Positions 61,221 to 64,000 of a DNA stretch of 64,000 bases are shown here, piece after piece. A model generated the notes under the pieces. It did no database searches. It was not told where the DNA came from and was given only the letters and a program-made list of their open reading frames with translations. Position 1 is the first letter of the stretch. Each line of letters opens with the position of its first letter. The position numbers and the translations under genes are program-made. This DNA comes from Nitrosospira sp. 56-18 (GTDB lineage Bacteria > Pseudomonadota > Gammaproteobacteria > Burkholderiales > Nitrosomonadaceae): the NCBI GenBank assembly GCA_001899235.1, contig MKVR01000002.1, positions 115,212 to 179,211 on the forward strand, read 5' to 3'.

Positions 61221-62057
61221 TCATCCGCCCGTCTTCTTCTGCCTCACTCTCTCGAAAAAACAGACCGCTGCCGCTGCCGCCACGTTCAACGATTCGGTTC
61301 CGCCGGGCATGGGGATGCGGATGCGTTCCATGCAGGCTTGCAGCAACGCTTTGGAAAGCCCCGCTCCCTCGTTGCCGAACACGAGGGCGACCGGGCCCGC
61401 AAAATCAGCCTGATAGAGGGTTTTCCCTGCATCCAGTGTGCTGGCGATGACCTTGCCCTTGAATATCCCTGCCACCTCCGCAAGATTGGATCGCTCGTAA
61501 ATCTGCAAGAGAAAATGCGCACCCATGGCGGCGCGCAGCGTCTTTGGGGACCAGGGGTCGGCGCAGCCATCGGAAAGATAAACGCGGCTTGCGCCGGCAG
61601 CCGCGGCGGAACGAAGGATGGAGCCAAAATTGCCCGGGTCCTGTATCGCTTCGAGCAGCACCCAGAACTCTTCCTTGCCGTTGTCATTATATTTCATCGC
61701 GCGAACCGATCCTGGCGAGGGGATGGGAACCACCGCCATGATGCCTGTCGGTGTGCGGACTGAAGAAATATCGTGGAACAATCCATCGCTCAGTACAGTT
61801 ATCGCCATTTTCGCACCTGTACCGCCTGTACTGCCATCCGCTTCCGCCAGCAGCTTTTTGATTTCCCGACTCTCGCGGCCGGTCTCGCTGACGATAATGC
61901 TTTCAGGTTGCCCGAGAGGCAGGTAGGCTTGAATGAGATGCACGCCGTCGAGGAGCGTCAAACCGGCGGCTTTTCTTTGATGTGAAGAGGCCGCGAGCTT
62001 GGCCAGGCGCTTGAAAAAGGGGTTATCACGCGATGTAATGACCTGCTCTGATTTCAT
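61221..62057 (-). CDS. TrmH/SpoU-family RNA 2'-O-methyltransferase
   Basis: A 278-aa protein with an N-terminal substrate-binding domain (ITSRDNPFFKRLAKLAASSHQRKAAGLTLLDGVHLI) and a SPOUT catalytic domain: LLEAIQDPGNFGSILRSAAAAGA (motif 1), VALVFGNEGAGLS (motif 2), IPMPGGTESLNVAAAAAVCFFE (motif 3, the SAM knot). It methylates ribose in rRNA or tRNA; the target is not predictable, though the order resembles YsgA/RlmB-type enzymes. The ATG at 62057 overlaps the greB stop by 4 bp (ATGA), so the two are coupled. Confidence 0.9.
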   Translation of the reverse strand: MKSEQVITSRDNPFFKRLAKLAASSHQRKAAGLTLLDGVHLIQAYLPLGQPESIIVSETGRESREIKKLLAEADGSTGGTGAKMAITVLSDGLFHDISSVRTPTGIMAVVPIPSPGSVRAMKYNDNGKEEFWVLLEAIQDPGNFGSILRSAAAAGASRVYLSDGCADPWSPKTLRAAMGAHFLLQIYERSNLAEVAGIFKGKVIASTLDAGKTLYQADFAGPVALVFGNEGAGLSKALLQACMERIRIPMPGGTESLNVAAAAAVCFFERVRQKKTGG

Positions 62058-62692
62058 GCCGGAGCTGCCGGCTTGCCGGGATGGGTATGGGATTGCGATT
62101 CCAGTGGCGCGAATGGCGCCATTGGAACTGGCCGGTATTTGACCTCCAGGACTTCCAGTTCTTCGATTCCCGCCGGCGCATGCAGCATCACCACCTCTCC
62201 TTCGCGCGCCTTGATCAGCGCGCGCGCGACAGGCGAAACCCAGCTGATATAGCCCCTGGCGGTGTCGATCTCATCCACGCCTACGATGGAAACCGTTTTT
62301 TCCTCGCCCGCCTGGTTTGCGAATCTTACCGTTGCACCGAAAAAAATTCGCGTTTCGTCTTCCCTTGGCGCGGCTGGATCGATTATTTCCGCGATATCCA
62401 GGCGCCGCGTAAGAAAGCGAATGCGCCGGTCGATTTCGCGCAGGCGCTTCTTGCCATAGATATAATCGCCATTCTCCGAGCGATCGCCATTGGAGGCGGC
62501 CCAGGATACGGTTGCCGTGACCTGGGGACGTTCCCTGTTCATCAGCCAGAGAAACTCATCCATCAATCTTGCATGCCCCCCTGGAGTGATATAGTTCCGG
62601 GTTCCCGAAGGCAGGGATGAAATGGCGTTGCCAACCTCCTCCACGCTGGAATCATCGTCCGGATCGGTTTCTTTGGTAAAAGCCTTGCTCAT
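62054..62692 (-). CDS. greB: Transcription elongation factor GreB
   Basis: 212 aa from the ATG at 62692 (MSKAFTKETDPDDDSS); an in-frame extension upstream to 62863 looks non-coding. The coiled-coil domain with NYITPGGHARLMDEFLWLMNRERPQVTATVSWAASNGDRSENGDYIYGKKRLREID contains the acidic tip (GDRSENGDY) that activates transcript cleavage in backtracked RNA polymerase. The FKBP-like C-domain (FFGATVRFANQAGEEKTVSIVGVDEIDTARGYISWVSPVARALIKAREGEVV) is complete. It is longer than E. coli GreB (158 aa) because of an acidic N-terminus and a Pro-rich C-terminal tail. It is translationally coupled to the downstream methyltransferase. Confidence 0.93.
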   Translation of the reverse strand: MSKAFTKETDPDDDSSVEEVGNAISSLPSGTRNYITPGGHARLMDEFLWLMNRERPQVTATVSWAASNGDRSENGDYIYGKKRLREIDRRIRFLTRRLDIAEIIDPAAPREDETRIFFGATVRFANQAGEEKTVSIVGVDEIDTARGYISWVSPVARALIKAREGEVVMLHAPAGIEELEVLEVKYRPVPMAPFAPLESQSHTHPGKPAAPA

Positions 62693-62786
62693 GATCCTGC
62701 ATGCTTCCTTAGAGTAAAATAACAGGGAAAACTTCCGGATCAAACATTCTGGAATCCACCTCGTGCTCCTCGTCATGAACCGGACA

Positions 62787-64000
62787 TGAATAGTTCCACA
62801 CCCCCTTGGCGTAACCTCGCCTCCGCGCCGCATCGCGGCATGTTCCTGGCCGGCTCGCTGCAAGGCGTGATGACGTTGCTATGGTGGGTAATGGACCTGG
62901 CAGGACGCTATGGCATTGCCGGCAGCGCTGCCGGATGGGGCATGGCGCCCATGTGGGCACACGCCTTCCTGATGATCTACGGATTTTTTCCATTCTTCAT
63001 TCTGGGTTTTCTGTTTACCACATTTCCCAACTGGTTGAATGGCGAGAAAATTCCACCACGGGATTTCCTCGCCTCCTGCCTGCTGATGGCCATCGGTATT
63101 CTGCTTTTCTATCTGGGTCTGCTAACCGGGAAACAGCTCGCGGCAGCCGGCAGCGCGCTGCTGCTGGCTGGGTTCAGCGTGGCGATTCGCGCGCTTGCTC
63201 GTGTTCTGCTGCGGGCGAAAGACCAGGACCGGCGTCACGCCGCCGCAGCCATGGTGGCGCTCATCTCCGGCTGGCTGGGAATGGCCGCCTATCTGCTGTG
63301 GCTGCTGGCGGACGCTGCCGTCCTGCTGGATTTTGCGCGTTCCGCGGGGATCTGGTTCTTTCTGCTGCCTATCGTCATGATCGTAAGTCACCGCATGATC
63401 CCATTTTTTTCCAGCCGCGTGCTGGATGATTATGTCCTGGTGAGGCCATACTGGATGCTCTGGCTGATGCTGGCCTGTTCCTTCGTCCACGGCATGCTGC
63501 AATTGTCGGAAGATGCGTTTTCTTATCTGTGGCTGGTCGATTTTCCGCTGGCTGCCTGTGCGATCTACCTGTCTTTGACCTGGGGATTGTTGCGTAGTTT
63601 TCGCGTCCATCTCCTGGCGGTGCTGCACATTGCGTTTGCCTGGCTGCCCCTCTCCATGCTGCTATATGGCGTGCAAAGCCTGGTGTTTTTCACAAGCGGT
63701 GGCAGGCTGTCGCCATTTGGCCTTGCTCCTTTGCACGCGCTGGCCATCGGGTATTTTGCCAGCATGGTGCTCGGCATGGCATCCAGGGTCACGCTGGGGC
63801 ACTCCGGGCGCCCTCTGGCATTGGACCGATTCAGCTGGCTGCTGTTTATCGGTTTCCAGGCTGCCGTCGCGCTCCGCATCGCGCCGGATATTCTGCCTGA
63901 ATCCCTAGGCGAAGCCGGCCCGGGCTTATATGTGCTGGCAGGATTATGCTGGCTGGTCTGTTTCTCTCTCTGGACAGGCCGCTATGCCCCCATCTACTGG
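62787..64000 (+). CDS. nnrS: NnrS family membrane protein (3' end beyond window)
   Basis: At least 404 codons of a polytopic membrane protein open at the right edge. The first helices with FLAGSLQGVMTLLWWVMDLAG, WAHAFLMIYGFFPFFILGFLFTTFPNWL, the later HRMIPFFSSRVLDDY, and LHALAIGYFASMVLGMASRVTLGHSGRPL are the conserved His/aromatic blocks of the NnrS family, which binds haem and copper and is linked to nitric-oxide stress and denitrification regulons. About ten transmembrane helices are visible. It diverges from greB, starts 95 bp away, and fits a nitrifier that produces NO. No nir or nor gene is visible before the edge. Confidence 0.88.

Overview
The window looks like chromosome from a betaproteobacterial ammonia oxidiser, most likely Nitrosospira or a close relative. 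The grounds are an SmbP-like small metal-binding protein (a family described from Nitrosomonas), two PEP-CTERM exported proteins, an NnrS-family membrane protein, a betaproteobacterial rimP-nusA-infB-rbfA-truB block, and moderately GC-rich coding sequence. The genus is inferred; no 16S rRNA or ammonia monooxygenase gene lies here.

Layout. 1-3110 (minus): outer-membrane beta-barrel of the alginate-export type, a GH88-like unsaturated glucuronyl hydrolase and a truncated exported amidohydrolase, probably one polysaccharide-related operon. 3176-3973: alpha/beta hydrolase. 3970-14482 (minus): an eight-gene run of TonB receptor, ThiF/MoeB-rhodanese, JAMM peptidase, ThiS/MoaD-like carrier, two-domain CaiB/BaiF protein, AMP ligase, acyl-CoA dehydrogenase-like protein and MFS exporter. 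This is the most striking content. It has the logic of the thiocarboxylate metallophore pathways (thioquinolobactin, pyridine-2,6-dithiocarboxylate): sulfur is loaded on a carrier whose C-terminus (GGC) must first be trimmed by the JAMM protein, transferred to an adenylated acid, exported by the MFS protein and recovered as a metal complex by the TonB receptor. 14.5-18.4 kb: PEP-CTERM proteins, DUF1840, DUF883, a miniature inverted-repeat element and two related palindromic motifs. 18.7-29.3 kb: a 2929-aa cyclic beta-glucan synthase flanked by a truncated and an intact Crp/Fnr-like regulator. 29.6-33.3 kb: AsmA-like protein, SRPBCC protein, a decayed PAS/LOV fragment, a dispersed inverted repeat and SmbP. 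33.5-37.0 kb: Ku and LigD, a complete two-gene NHEJ system. 37.3-42.2 kb: small membrane proteins, a second miniature element, an ABC exporter, LptF and a 75-aa orphan. 42.6-45.1 kb: initiator tRNA and two paralogous response regulators (GGDEF and PAS outputs). 45.2-51.4 kb (minus): the ribosome maturation/translation operon with a terminator-like hairpin in its leader. 51.7-54.7 kb: acetyl-CoA synthetase and an MBL-fold hydrolase. 54.8-58.9 kb: an island with an IS200/IS605-type element, a D12 adenine methylase, a ParB-like protein and an IS427-type IS5-family element abutting the 5' end of the ParB gene. 59.2-64 kb: HDOD-receiver-GGDEF protein, TrmH-type methyltransferase, GreB and a 3'-truncated NnrS gene.

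Most genes are ordinary. The parts deserving follow-up are the thiocarboxylate-type cluster, the ParB-methylase island, the TGTTAACA-ended miniature elements with their possible IS5-family partner, the shared palindromes upstream of the TonB receptor and a PEP-CTERM gene, and the hairpin upstream of rimP. All functions are inferred from reading the sequence; no database search was run.
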